Source: Asterochloris sp. CNOR1 (lineage: Eukaryota > Chlorophyta > Trebouxiophyceae > Trebouxiales > Trebouxiaceae). From it: DNA of 64,000 nucleotides. Positions within the stretch are counted from its first letter, which is position 1, and each line of letters starts with the position of its first letter. The stretch is taken from NCBI GenBank assembly GCA_963969365.1, contig OZ017753.1, forward strand, positions 744,001 through 808,000, in the 5' to 3' direction. Below the pieces are notes generated by a model. It saw only the letters and a list, made by a program, of their open reading frames with translations. It did not search any database and was not told the DNA's origin. Positions 33,427-46,600 of this stretch are shown here, piece after piece. The position numbers and the translations under genes are program-made.

Positions 33427-34330
33427 AGCAGGCAGTGACCAATGCAGGCCTCAGCAGCCACCCATGACATTCACAGGCTCATCACATGTTTGCCAGACCT
33501 CAGGCTGCTCTGCTGTCCTGAATCAAAAGTGTCAGAGGGCGCAGAGCTGATGCAGATTTATCTGCCTGTTTGACTGTTGCTGCATGTCGACCTGACAGTG
33601 GCCTGTGTGGCGCATGCATTGAGATACCTGTGAAATGCACACTCCTGCATGGCTTACAAATTGGATGTTGTTTCGTTGCACAGCCCTGGGTCATTGCTGG
33701 CCGTGCACTCTGGCCAAGCACTGGCCTGAAGCATTGCTGCCAACCTACTCTGGCTAAGCACTGACTTGCTGTGTGGCCGCACATGCACATGATTTGGGAA
33801 AGCAAGGATTCCCTGAAGTTCCTGCCTTCAAACCTGCCAACCTTGGTGATGCTGACGATCTGGAAAGCATGATGTCAACATCAAGATCAATTCATTAGAG
33901 ACCTTGAATGCTGGTCTGGGCTCAGACGATGTGGATAAGGGCCCAGCAATGCATGCAGCGATGAACACACCATGGCACGGCGGGCAAGTGAAAGCTGCCT
34001 CAGCCAGTACTCAGGTGAGGCAAACAGATTAGGCAGTGCTGCAGGCGCAGAGCTCAGGCATGCTGTCCAGCCCCGACAACCTCAGAAGTCAAGAGCTGGA
34101 CAACAGGGTCATCTGTTTGAAGGCAGCAGTTCGTTGTGAGAGTGGGGCGCACTTTGACAGTGTGGGGCCACAGGGGCAGGGCTACTTTATGAGCAACAGG
34201 CAGGAGGGACCAGAGAGAGGGCCAACAATGTTTGCCATATGGCTAGGCAGCGATTGCTATGGGTGAGGCACATACTGGCACAAGGGTAAGGGGTGGTATT
34301 AGAGGGCACAACAGAATGTGATGCCAGTGA
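33427..34330. other. Intergenic region upstream of the unrecognised gene
   Basis: About 900 bases with no protein-like block on either strand. It should include the promoter of the gene to the left and the 3' untranslated region of the membrane-protein gene to the right. Confidence 0.4.
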
Positions 34331-37300
34331 TCAGGCAAGACCTGAGGACGCCCGCGACAGTGGGACAGTGGTGAAAGGGTTGTACTCCATCTGGCTCTGG
34401 GCAGTTGGCCCAGGCAGTGAGCCTGCACGGTTGGGTGACTTGGGGTGCCCCGACTGCTGCACGCCGTGCGCGCTGAGCTGCCCGCTTCCAGAGCGCTCAA
34501 CCGAGAAGCCGGCACTGCGGAGGGCAGCCGCCAGGGAGTCGTCATTCCCGTAGTAGGCATCTGACACAATGTTCTCCAGGGAGTCGTCAGGCGCCATGCG
34601 GGGATGGGGCGCATGCAGGCTGCCCTTGGCTGCCCCCGCCGCAATGAAGTGCTGCGCATCGCTGTACTGGTCAGCGGCACGGCCAGTGGTGCCCAGGGGG
34701 TAGGGTTTCTGGGGGCTTGGCCCCAGCGGAGTCATCGGTCGCGCCCTGTGGCACTTGAGCTGGCTGCTGGCTGTGCACTCCACCAGGGACAGGCCAGAGC
34801 GCCAGGCCAGGGACATGTTGCTGATGGCCAGAAGGACTGCGCTGCCACACATGACCACCAGCTGGACTGCCTTGACTGCCAGCATGGCGCTGCCGACCCA
34901 GTGATCCTGCCTGCACAATAGCGGGGGGGGGGGGGGGCGGTGGGGGGGGGGCTCAGCACCGCGTCAGGTGAAGCCCGATGGCAACGCAGGGCGCCACTCA
35001 GTTCAGCCAGCGCTACCCGGCAGCAGCTGGAGTGCGCTGGTGGAATACCATTGTGTGGAAAGCATGCAACCTGCCTTCTCATGAAAAAGTCGCTTGGACA
35101 ACAAATGAGGGGCACTGTAGCAGCCAGTGCCGCTACTTTGCAAGCTGAGAATTATTGGCAGCTCAGCTTGCACTACTGGCCAGTTGGAGCAGGTGCATGC
35201 AGCCAGGCAAGCATGCTGCAGAATCAGAGCTAGCGCTCACGTGCTGCCAGGTCCAGTCTGCCTCTGCTTGACCAGCAGGACAGCCCCCAGCGCCCACATG
35301 GCCACCTCGCCCGCCTCGTTGACCACGAGGGCACCCTGCTCCAGGCGGCTGCCCCAGGGCTGGCACCCACGCAGGCACAGCAGGTAGCCTGTGTGCACCG
35401 CCAGCAGTGCAGCAATCTACACGGCAGGCATTGCCAAGACAATCAGCAACGAGAAGCACAGCACTCAGGATGTCAAGCAGGGTAGGGAAGCATGAAAAGG
35501 GCAGCGATCTGGAGGCCGAGAGGAAGCAGGGACTGACGAAGCTATGGGTTTTGAAGTAGCAGTAGCAAAGGGGCAGCAGATAGCAGGACAGTGAGCCAGA
35601 AGGGCATTAGCAATGCGCAAGAGCCATGGCAGGCCCTTCCCGCTCAGGCATGTATGCTGGTCAGCGAGCATGCCAGCAGGGCTGTCAGATATGATGGGAC
35701 ATCAAGAGGGCTTCAAGTGGCTGCCTGTTCTCCTTCAACATGACATGGGCAACCTCAAGCAGAAGAATGCTGCGGCGGGACCTCACCTGGGTACTGGCAG
35801 CCTTCTGGGGGATGCCGAAGATCACAATGGCACAGATGAGGGTCTTGAAGACTGCTGCCAGCTGCGCAAAGGCCTGCAGCAGAATAGCAATTATGTGTCA
35901 GGTTTTCCCAATCATGGCAGCATTGAGCAGTGCAAAGGGGCTGTAACTCACACCAACAAGAGCAAGTCACAGCACAGGGCTTGTGGCCAGCAGCAGCCAC
36001 AGGAGGTGTTGCGGACCTGCCCAGGGTGTGCAGCATTCTCCCTGTCGCCGTCCAGGCACTGGCAGAGGTGAGAGCGGCTCTTCCTGCGCGGCAGGGGTGG
36101 CTTGCCACGAGGGTCGATGCTGGGCTGTGTGGGCATGCCGCGGGTGCCCTCAAAGGCTACCCCCAGGCGTGCCACAAAGGCTCTGTCGGTCTCAAGAGGA
36201 ACCCAGGTGCCGTGCCCCACAGCTGAGCCCGCCAGCCAGAAGGCGCACAGGCGGGGCAGCACTGTCAGCCGGGCTGCGCACCCCTGCAGGGCAGGAGCAC
36301 AGGCCTTAAGGGCTGCACCTCCTTCGGCAGAGCTGCTTGGATGGCTCACCCAAAGAGGTGGAGCATACACAGTTGGTGAGGGCTTGGCAGAGGGGACGAT
36401 GCTTGGCAGGGCCAGCAACAGGGGGAAAGAACAGCATGCGTCTGTTATAATCGTTGAGTATTTCAGCTTGGCCCAACAACAGAGCCCATGGCTGCCTGAG
36501 CCCTTCCATGGCCATGCAACGCACGCAACCAACACCCCTGCCTTGTGACATCTGCCCCTCATTCACTGGTGAAGCCTTGCATCACATATATTGACTCCAG
36601 GGTCAAAGTTGATGGCTGCTGAGCAGCCCACCCTTGAGGATTGTGCCCTTGCACTGCTTGCATGCGGAGGCTGCCTATCCCGCAAAGCCTGTCCAGCCAA
36701 GCATCCCCAGGCACAAGCCCAGGTGATACCCCCCAGACGTCAGACAGCTGACTGTGCCGCTCACCTTGGAGCCTGTGTCCTTGCATTGCTTGCAGGCGTA
36801 GACTGCCTGCCCCTCCTGGATGACCAGCCTGGCCACCACTGCCGCGCAGGTGACAAGCACCACGCCTGGCAGCACAAAAATGAGCAGGATGCCCAGGATA
36901 ATGTCCTGGGCCTCCCCACTGAACAGGCCTGCATGACAATGGACACTGATGAGATGTTGGGGCCAGAGACTGTCTGGCACAAGCAGAGCTATCCCGACTG
37001 GAGAACGCTCTGGGCTTCAGTCCTCAGCCCAGATGCCTGTGGCAGTCGAAAACTGCCTGCACAGAGAGGACTGCTGGCGCAGGTGCCAGCTCTGTTCATG
37101 GTCCCCGCCAGAAGCCCCTGCATGATGTCAGATGCACCTCTGCAGACATGTGAAAGCCCGCCTGAGCAGTCGGTGCTGGTGAGCCTGCTGCATCTTGCAA
37201 GGTCATCATGACAACATGCACAACTTCGCGGTATTCCTTGGCACGGCACGATGCTGTCACCATTGGAGTTCCTGCAGCACTCGCATCTGAGCGGTGCCAA

Positions 37301-39375
37301 ACTAGTGCTGTGCGTGAGGAGGTGCCATGCTTGACGACCCTCAGGGCACATTGCATGTTGGTGCTGTGACTTGCACATCGGTAATGCAGGCCATGCCTGA
37401 CTGACAGAGATCATTGCTGGGCAGCAAGATCTGCACACCAATGGGCCATGGGTGTGTTGCAGCTGTGTGTGTCACACAAGACCAGCTGCTTATGAGGTGG
37501 CGCTGCCTCAACATCTGTCCAGCTGCAGCCCAAGTGACTCAGGTACAAGGGATGTGCCAGCCATGGCATGCCTGAATCAATGAAGTGATGCTGGCTGTAC
37601 ATGGGCATTGCGGCAATACACCCAGGTTTAGTCAAGGCGACTAACCCTCGTCATGCTCTGTCCAAACACATACACACAGCATGCCAGGACTGCCAGGCTG
37701 GCAGAGCATTCATCAGATGAAGGTGGGGCAACAGAGCAGGCTGAGGGTCATGTGTATGCAGAAGGGGCAAGCACCTTATTGCCCCCTGCTCCACAGCTCC
37801 ACAGCTTTGCACCTCTATAGCTATGCAGCCACCAGCACCAGCATCAAACATGGGACACCCAGCCGTTCAGCTGTGCTAAGATAGAATCCCCAACGTGCAT
37901 CTCCTCATGAAGGCAACAGGGGGAAGGTGTCACCTGCTGCACAAAGCCCTATGCCTTGGGCACCCGCCACCAGTAGTACAGCCAGACGGCGTGTAGCATG
38001 TCTGCCAAACTGCAGACAGTACCCGACAGAAGAATCACATACATGCAGCAGGCAAAGGGCAGGGTGTGAGTGACCACCTGCTGCTCCCTCCGCCACTGCC
38101 GGGGCAGCCACCAGCGCCAGCAGCATCTGCAGCCGCGGGGCATGCAGGAAGTCTGGGACCAGGCGCTCAGCCTTGCGCCGCAGCCTGAACACAGTCGCTA
38201 CCAGCTGCTGTGCCACGGTGAGCGCTGCAAGGGCCATTACAATCCAGAGCAGCTGACGGGCCACGAGGTGCCAGGCCACATCTGTCTGGATAGAATCATG
38301 CCAGGGAAGCCTGCAGAGCACGGCAGCTGCGGGAGTGAGCAAGCTTTGCAGTGGGCAGCTCGGTCTGGAATGCCTAAAAGCCGCTTGGTCACAGCATACT
38401 GTACAGTGCCAAGCATTATCATAAGTGAGTCCTGGCATCCTGATGCATGCTGCATCGGCACATTGCACTATAGCAGCTTGCGCAGCTCAGAAACATTGGC
38501 TGTGTTCGCGCTGGGGGGGGCGGGGGGGAAGAAGAGGGTGCCTGGGCCATGAAGCCCTAAAGAGGCAGGAGCTGCCAGGAGCCCCACCTGATGTCAAAGG
38601 TGGCCCACTTGAAGTGCTGCAGCAGCTCCTGTACCCTGCTGGGCAGCTGCACCCTCATCTGAATGGTGAACGCAGCTGTCTGCACCGCCAGAAGCAGGTT
38701 GAGCAGCCCACTAGACCTGCCAGCTCCTGCAGCAAAGCCAGCATGTGTCAGGTACAGTGGGCACACCAGTGGCATCCATGAGGGCCAGAGATGCAGAGAT
38801 GCAGATCAAGATCAAGATGCATGATGCCAACTAACCATGAACAGCCATGCTCCAAGTGACCCTCACCTGCCAATGCCATTGCCAGGACAGCTATGAGGAT
38901 GGAGCACCAGATGATGATGTCTGTGGTCAGCATTCCAGCATCCACTACCATGGCCTGGACGCCTGCAGAGTGGGAGGGGAATCAGCTCATGCATCGTCAT
39001 GCATGGTGGCCACAAACAGCTGGGTGAAGCTTGTTGAAGGACAGGCAGGCTGCAGCATCATCCTCACCAGCATAGCTGCTGTCCACAGAGCTGTTTCCAG
39101 TGATCTGGACTGGCTGCATCTCCTCCACTGCAGGGCATGAATCTTTCAACAAGCTTGCTAGATGTGGCAGCACATCTCCAGCTGGGAGTACAGCACTGAG
39201 CACGACGTTTTTGGGGGAGAGGCTCTTTCGGTTGGAGCAGGGAGGGGGATTAAGATCGAGCCAACGCCAGCCCATACGGCCCTGCCGGGGACTCACTAAG
39301 GTCTCGTGCTGCCCCCACGCCCACGCAGCAGGCTAACGCTGCGGCCAGGACGACACCAGGCATGCCCTTTTCCAT
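34331..39375 (-). CDS. Polytopic membrane protein with signal peptide, channel- or receptor-like
   Basis: Starts with a clear signal peptide (MEKGMPGVVLAAALACCVGV, exon ending near 39298). A short, Asn-rich ectodomain block (VQITGNSSVDSSYA) follows. Then come many hydrophobic segments in separate exons: LTTDIIIWCSILIAVLAMAL (about 38900), LLNLLLAVQTAAFTI (about 38690), LLWIVMALAALTVAQQLVAT (about 38220), CCMYVILLSGTVCSLADML (about 38030), DIILGILLIFVLPGVVLVT (about 36880), one near 36270, ALLAVHTGYLLCLRGC (about 35390) and LAVKAVQLVVMCGSAVLLAI (about 34850). The last ~150 residues are polar and Ser/Pro-rich, ending SSGLA and TGA at 34331-34333. HFKWATFDIR after the second helix recalls algal TRP-like/GCC2-GCC3 membrane proteins, but I cannot assign a family. 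Exon joints are approximate. Confidence 0.5.
34923..34951. repeat. Poly-G tract in an intron of the membrane-protein gene
   Basis: Fifteen G, then CGGT, then ten G. Similar shorter G-tracts lie at about 38512-38528 and 50436-50446. Lengths are likely unstable or miscalled. They are candidates for G-quadruplex formation. Confidence 0.85.
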
Positions 39376-39622
39376 GAGCTGCTTGGCAGCAGATCTCAGG
39401 GCCTCACGACATGGAGATCATGTGTACGGCAGCAAAGCAGAACTCGAGTGGCGGCCTGTTGCATTCCGAGTGACAGGTCCCACTTGCATTCTGGCATGAT
39501 GATGGTGGTGGAGTCTGCTTCCAATTATTAATCAGACCAAGCGGCAATCTGTGACGGGCAAGCCATGTGAGTCTTGACCAGTTCTCGTTAGCACTGACTG
39601 GATCTATATGTGAGTGACCATT

Positions 39623-41711
39623 ATGTGTGCAGCAACTCCATCAGCCCTCTGCAGGCACATCCCCATACATCTCTCTAGCATAGTGGCCTCAGTTGCTGCG
39701 GTTGCTGGGACCACAGCCTGGCTTGGTGATCGCATGCTCAGTGCGCTGCTTGACCCCGTCAAGCTCCTGCAGGCATGCTGCAGCTGGGTGTGCCTTCTGC
39801 AGGGCGCCACGCCTTTCCCCGCCCTGTCATCTTTGTTCTTGGGCATGCCAGCGTCGTTGGCTTCGCAGTCGCCTGTGCCTGCTCAGACCCAGCCATTGCC
39901 AAGCGCACTACCTGGCTGCTTGGAAAGGTATATGCCCAGTTTGTCACCCAGTCCACAGCTGAGGCCCTGTGCGAGTGTTGCACAGGGATGGTTCGCCACC
40001 TGCCTGCCCTGGCACCAGAGTCTAGAACCGACATTGTCTGGTACCAAGGGCCGGTGCTCTTCAGGCAGGCATCAGCGCCCAGAGCACCTTCTTGAGTCTC
40101 AAGCCACGTAGGGGAGCAGTCATTTCTCCGAGTACAAGATGGGCTGCCAGTGTGTTGCCTGTGCATCGTGAGGCCACCAGGCCATGGCAGCAGTGGTTCT
40201 GGCCACTTTCTGCAAGTCGCCAAGCTTGCCGGGCAGCCTGAGATGTGAAGCTGTTGCTGTACCTTATGGAGTGCACAACTGCTGCCTTTGTGGGTCATGA
40301 CTGATCCGCGGATATGATCTGAGAGAAAGCAATGCAGCTCCTGCACAGCAGTGGTCTGCTCGCAGGGCGGATGATTGCAAGGTCGCTCTCTTCGTTCTTG
40401 GCCTGGTATCCTGCTCCAACAACTTGCTTGCATGGGCTGACGGTGTCAGCCATAGCAAACAGGCCTGCATCCATGCAGTGACCCCACATACATGCCACCC
40501 CTGCTTGGCTGCCTCAACATGCTGAGCTCCTGTTGCTGCGACGCATCTGTGCCTGCTGGCAACTGCAGAACTGCCAATGTCTGCAGGGCCAGGATGGCAA
40601 GATACATGCAGTTGGGCTGGTGGCCATGTGGCCATATCATCTGGGGTTGCGGGGCAAGCTGTGGCTGCAGCGCCGCACCAGCTCAGAGCCCCACTGGACA
40701 GAAGTCATGGAGGGCTGGTGAGACTCCCTGCATCCCTGAGCCAGCACTTCCCCTGGAGCCTCCAAAGTTCGCCTCTGTGGTTAAGGGCCCCCTCTTCAAC
40801 AGCCTGCCTTCAGGACTCACGCTGCACCCCAAAGCTGACAGCACCCTCTGCCGCTGCTCTGTGGCCTGCTGCTGCCCCGCTGCCTGAAACAAGCACAGCC
40901 CTGATGTCTTCTTTGCAGGACCATTGGAGGCTGGCCTGCCTCAGACCCATGGATGCCCCCTGGCAGCCCAGCAATCGTAGGTACAATTGCCAGCTGATGA
41001 GGGAGGCTCCTTGGTGGCCAGCATCACTGCCTGATGCTGCTTCTGCTGAGGTCCTGCAGCATTGTTGTGCTCTGCGACACATTCTACCTGCCCCTGCAGA
41101 CTGCACGTGCGAGTTGCCACGGCGGCATGAGCAGCTGCCCTATTTCCTTCTACCCACCTGGGACACCCATGGTGAATCACTTGTGGGGCCTTCCACTACC
41201 TGAGTGCTGTGCTGCCAAGAGTCTGTTGTAGCCTGCAAGACACTACATTTCAGCATGGCAACTGTAGTGGTTCTCCAGGGGCAAGGGGCATGAAGCTGCT
41301 GTAGGGGTACAAGGTCCTGACATGCTGCAGGGCCGGACCCTGTCCTTATAGAGGACGCAGTGCAGTGGGCGGCCCAGCAACGTAGAGCTGGTCACCCCGT
41401 GTTCGTGCACTGCGCACATGGCCATGGAAGAAGCACTGTAGTCCTCTGTGCAGCTCTGGTGGGCCACTCCATTTGCTGGCAGACTGCCAAGCATGTTGTG
41501 CAGGCACTGGCCAGGTGCTGGTTCTGGAATCTCGATATATGCCCATCTTGCTCAGAGTTTGTGCTGGCCCATACAGGTTGAGTTTGGCATTGCCAAAACT
41601 TTTGAGGAGGCCTTCCAGCTCATCCAAAATGAAAGGCCCAGAGTGAAACTTAATGTGAGACAGCGCAAGGCACTGGAAGACTGGGCGCTTGCACGCACCA
41701 GGAAACTCTGA
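39623..41711 (+). CDS. Dual-specificity phosphatase with hydrophobic N-terminal region
   Basis: The last five exons join in phase: 40587-40717, 40919-40980, 41100-41171, 41352-41458, 41577-41711. They encode LVAMWPYHLGLRGKLWLQRR, EVMEGWTIGGWPASDPWMP, CELPRRHEQLPYFLLPTWDT, HPVFVHCAHGHGRSTVVLCA and FEEAFQLIQNERPRVKLN. HCAHGHGRS matches the HC-x5-R-S/T active-site loop of cysteine phosphatases; Cys is the nucleophile and Arg binds phosphate. GWTIGGWP plus a C-terminal RP-x-VKLN segment resembles the DSP family related to YnbD and plant DSP-like proteins, which act on phosphoproteins or phosphoinositides; the substrate here is unknown. Upstream frames near 39640-39930 hold hydrophobic stretches (VASVAAVAGTTAW; VIFVLGHASVVGFAVACA), suggesting membrane attachment. 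The start at ATG 39623 and the first exon joints are uncertain. Confidence 0.8.
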
Positions 41712-42329
41712 CAGTGACATCACGACAGCTGGCTGAGAGCCAGCACCAATGATAACATTCCCCTATTCAGTCCAGCAGTCAGCAAAGTCGTCGTTGCCCA
41801 GAGAACGCACGCATTGAGAGCATGTTTTGCGCGTGACCAGACTTTCGTTGAAGGGATTTGAAACTGAGGCCAAAGCAGCTGCTGAAAGAAGCAATGACTG
41901 GAACACAAACGTAGCAGGGGCAATGTATGTGTGGTGGGCATCTGACTATACTTCTGAGACCAAACAGGGGAATTCAGATGGATGGCAACTGTGAGAACTG
42001 GAACATATTGCCATTCATTCGGACAGCAAATGGCAGCTGTGGTGGCTGCTGGAGGACTTAGTACACAATCTGTGATGGGGGAGCTAGTCCGTCTGCTCTG
42101 AGCTACCTTCTACTCGCATGCCCACCACTCCTCCACCTGCACCACTCAGGCAGAGTAGTGCCTTGCTAACACGCTTGCAGCATCCTGTGATGTGCACACA
42201 AATAACAGCGCTGTTGCTGCTAGTCAGGCTCAGAACAACATGCGAACGCCAGACCCCTGCTGCCTCCACTTTCGCTGTTGAGTCTGCTCCATGCCAGCCA
42301 AAATATGTAAGTGGAACGGGCTGCTGCTA
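41712..42329. other. Convergent intergenic region
   Basis: About 620 bases between two convergent stop codons. No protein-like frame and no repeat were seen. It should hold both 3' untranslated regions. Confidence 0.5.
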
Positions 42330-43572
42330 CTAGTCGGTCTGCTCCAGGTGGGCCTCAACTCTCAGGGATAGCTTCTCACCATCATCCTGTCTAAGGTAAA
42401 CATTGGCCACATCAGACTCAAGGATGAAGCCTGCCCACAGGAAGGGGGCCTTGGGCCAGGCTGGCTCATTCGAGTTCATGTACTCCCCAAATTGTGCCCA
42501 GTCTCTGACCTCCGGCTCAGCTGCACATAGATTGTCGGTCCGAAGCTGGTACAAGACCTCAGCTGCCACGATGCTGCTGTAGCCTGAGAACACTGCAGCA
42601 GGGAGGGGCAGGCGTTTTGTGTAGCAGTAGGGACAGTTTCCCTGTGCGAGCCATGAGGGAGGAGCAATCCTCTTGTCGAAGCCTTGAGATGTTCCTCAGC
42701 AGCCAGAGTGCTTCATGCTGCAGCAGCCAGCTTGAGAGCGGCAAGCAGCAAGCAGCAGAGTCCTGTTGCAAATATTGCCTGGCAGGGATGCCACCATGTA
42801 CCAGCCAGCAAGTGGGCTGCATGCCCACAAGAGGCACCTGAGGACAGCTTTACCTGTGTGCCGGCCCAAGAGGTTGTACCGGAACAGCTCTGCATCCTGC
42901 CCAAATGTGTACACGTTGCCTGCAACATTATGTGTGGCACTAGCTTGATTTAAACAGGCTGCTGTTGGTACAGAACTGCTTGCTGGTGCAGTTAAAGTTC
43001 AGCCCGGGCAGTTGCAGGGGCTGAATCTGAGCACGTGGATTGCATTGCGCATGGCGCCCACAGGACGCTGCCAAGGGTAATGGTGAAGCTTACCAGCAAT
43101 GACCCCACCTGGTGAGTCGAGCTCTGAGAAGTCATGCTTGGGGCGCTCCAGCTTGTCTAAAAAGCTGAGTGGCACATTAACCTCCACCCAGGGTTTGGCT
43201 TCAGCATGCTCCTGCTTTTTATCCAAGAGCCCTTGCAGCAGGCTCTTGTTGTAGAGGACTTTGGGGTCCACAAAGCAAACTGCAATCCAAGGAAGGTCAT
43301 CAGCTACAGGTTGGCCAGATGCATTGATGCTTCTTTGGGCATACTGCATGCATGTCAGTGCAAGTTGACTTGCTGCATGAAGTGCTTTGATTCAGCATGT
43401 ACTGACCTTTGGCTCCTCTGTATGTATCACTGCTGATTTGTGCCCCTCCAACCGTGTGACAGGCGTTTAAGCCCTTGCTCAGCACCCCTCTTGGCCCGAT
43501 CAGCCTCCTGGCCATTCTGGGAACCTGGATGTCGAAGGAGAGCTCTATTACGGCATGCTTCTGGTCAAACAT
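42330..43572 (-). CDS. Conserved-looking unknown soluble protein, 223 residues
   Basis: Four exons join in phase: 43572-43407, 43279-43094, 42919-42854 and 42583-42330, from a true ATG to TAG. Landmarks: MFDQKHAVIELSFDIQVPRM, RLIGPRGVLSKGLNACHTVG, VCFVDPKVLYNKSLLQGLLD, PWVEVNVPLSFLDKLERPKH, VYTFGQDAELFRYNLLGRHT, VAAEVLYQLRTDNLC, WAQFGEYMNSNEPAWPKAPF, GFILESDVANVYLRQDDGEK. No signal peptide or membrane segment. The composition is balanced, unlike the low-complexity proteins nearby, so a folded domain is likely. I do not recognise the family. It shares a 61-base gap with the divergent coiled-coil gene. Confidence 0.75.
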
Positions 43573-43633
43573 TTAGGATCCCTAGAGCTGATGTAGAGTA
43601 TCTGCCAGAGCTCTGCCAGGCGCTGATTGAGGA
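43573..43633. promoter_or_regulatory. 61-base divergent start-to-start interval
   Basis: Only 61 bases separate the ATG codons at 43572 (-) and 43634 (+). Both gene models keep frame through every exon, so the spacing is real unless either gene has an upstream start exon. The two transcripts probably overlap at their 5' ends or use one compact bidirectional promoter. Confidence 0.5.
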
Positions 43634-46600
43634 ATGCCCAGCATGTCGATCTCTGTGGCACACCTGGCCAAACTCTTCGAGAGACTGGAGTTTTCGGATG
43701 CCACAGCCGTTGAGAATTACATAGAAAGGGGTGCAGGTGCAGAGGAGCTGATGCTGCAACTGAGAAGAGTGGCACAGGTGTGAGTCCAGGGTCCAGACCT
43801 TGTTTCATCGATACAGATTGCCTGCCTGATCTCATATTGTCCTTCATTGCCCATGCAGGTTCTCCATGGCAGCACAGTGGGCAAGAACAGGGCCACTGTC
43901 CAGGCGCTGAAAGATGGGCTGCAGCAGCTGCAAGAGGGCTGGTCCCGCGATATGGCACACGCGCTGCAACAGTGCTCTGAGGCTGCCAAGGTGCGAGGGA
44001 AGCCGCTGAGCAGATGACACTGTGAAGTGGGGCTTTGTCAGATGCCTGCATTTCTGCGTGAACGGCCCTTGGATGCACGACGCCCTGTGGGTATGAGCAT
44101 CATCATGACACAGACTGCATTGTGGGTCAGCTGAGGCGGCCGGCGCCCACGTCTGTCGCAACTCTCATCGTAGCAGCACAAGGGCATGATGTTTGACATG
44201 CTCCGGTGCTATTTTAACCAGAAACCCTGAGCCAGAATCAAACACTGCGCAGCTGCAGGCTGCTGCAGAGCTGCAAGCATGAGTCGGTGCTGTGCATGTC
44301 ATGCCGTAGAAAAGCTGTCAGCTTAAGCTGCGCTGCTGCCTTAGTCTGGGCATGTCTAACTGGGGCACATTGCTCTGCAGGCTGCTGCAGAGCTGCGAGG
44401 GCATGTCCTGGACGAGGCCCCGATGGCAGAGCTGCGTGGCAGGCATGCCCAGGAGAGAGAGCAGCTGCTGGGGCTGGGCAGGCAGAGGGTAGCGGCAGAG
44501 CAGCAGAGCACCCGGCAGCAGGTGCAGGCGCTGGAGGCTCACGCAGATGAGGTGAGCAAAGGGCTGCTCCTGACGAGAGAGCACCACCCGCTGAGCAGGG
44601 CAGCTGAGACCTTCTGCATGAGCTGACCCGCAGAGCTCATGCCAGGCCCTGCAGATTGCAGGGACATGTCATGGCCTGCCTCAGGACGAGATGTAGAAGC
44701 AGCATGCAGTGCGTGGCTGCATACATCATGAGGCTGACTACACGATGTGGGCGGCTAAGCTCTGGCCTCCACGTGAGTATGCAGAGTCAAGCCTGGTGTG
44801 CAGCCCTGCCAGCTGTGCCGCATGATGCTGCGTAGGTCTATGAGCATGCGACTCTGAGCCGGCTGCATCATTGCTCCATTCCTCTGTGGCAGGTGGCAGC
44901 TCAGGTGGAGGCACTGCAAGCTCAAGTGGCGCTCGCACGTCAGGTGCAGCTGCGCCACAGCACTGCAGCAGCGCAGGGGCTGCAGGAGCAGTTGCGCAGC
45001 CTGACAGCGAGGTTGGCTGCCCGCCAGGTCAGGCTAGGGTTCTTCTTAGGGCATGCAAGGTCTGGCTACGGTGCTGCCTCTGCTATCAAGTCATCCGATT
45101 GCTGCCCGCACCTTGCTTGCAACTGCCCATTCCACCCAGCAGCGCCAGTGTACGTTGCAAGTATGTGCCTGGCACATCTGCACATAGCATGCTTGAATTG
45201 ACTGTGCCACCTGCAGCGCATGCAGGATTGGGCTGCAATCAAGTAGAGGTTGAGCTGCCCCATTGGCTGTGGGATGGAGACGTGGCCTGATGCCTTTCCT
45301 GCAGGCAGAAGTTGAGGACATGCGGCGCCAGCTGTGCCAGGCTGAGGGACACCAGCAGGGAGTCGGCTCGGAGTAAGCCCTGGCTCTTTCATGGCCAGCC
45401 GTACCTTTGCAGGCAGCATGCTGTTGTGCAATTCAAGGCTTCCTCAGCAGCTCTTGGAACAAGCAAAGCTGGGTCGCGCTAGGGGCGCACAGCACCTCGG
45501 CGCTGTTGCTCCCTGCTGGCGCACCCACCTCAAGTGGAGCGCCTGCCTCATCTGCAAGCCTTCCATTGCAATCTCAAACTGCAGGTTACTTGAAGGGCTG
45601 GATATGTTGCTGAAAGTTCATGCCTGACTGCTGCGGAGGCAGTCAGCCAAAGAGGATCCCTTGGGGGTGCGCCAGCCACCTGCAGGCGACTTGCCAGCTG
45701 AAGTGTTGCAAGCCTCACAGCCATGCTGTCTCACTGCAGGGACGCATCGAGCCCAGATCTCGGCTCAAGCCTGTGGAGGCAGCCACATGTGCAGAGCAGA
45801 GCTGACCCGCTCGTGTGCTGCAGGAGCAGTCAGCTGGGGTGGAGACCCCGCCAGCGGCGCATGTCAGACTCCTGCGAAAGCCTGACGCGGAGCCTGTCAG
45901 GGGGGTCGCTGGCCAGCCAGGGCAGCCTGCCAGGGGCTGACAGGCTGCGCCGCTTGCACAGGTGGTCCTGCCATTGCGTGTCATCAACCACACACCACCG
46001 CTATGCCTGGGGGACACGACCCAAGTCTGCCGCCCAGCGCTGTCTCCAGTGGTTGAGACACCATATGGCGCTGCACCATGGATGGTCACCATGCGGATGG
46101 TCTGTGCACAGCTCCTAGAGGGGGGCGGCAGAATGCGCCATCTTCAGAGAGTTGACTCGCTGCAGGGACTAGTGTCGTCACCACCGGCACAGCACCAGCC
46201 CTGCAGCAGGGGTGCCCCTGAGGGTAGCAGCAGCTTACGTCATGCATCGTCGCTCCAGGGCCAGCTCGCTGCCTGCAGGTACTGGGGTCGTCACCGCAGG
46301 CAGCGCAGCAGCCCTGCAGCCGTGGGCTCCCCTTCAGGCCATGAGGACGAGCTGCTGGTGCCCCCTCGTGCCTGGACAGGCACTGGCTTTGTGCTGGCAG
46401 GCAGCCACTTCACTGAAGCTGCCAGCAGCCGCACGCAGCCCAGCAGGCCGCCCAGCCGGCAGCCACCACCCGCTGTCGACAGGCGCAAGCCTGGAGCTGT
46501 GCAGCAGGGCAGCCTGGGCAGCAGCGAGCCCGCCAGGAGCAGCAGTGGGGCCTCGTTGTGGCACAGTGCAGCCGAGGTGCAGAGCTCAGCCGCCAGCACG

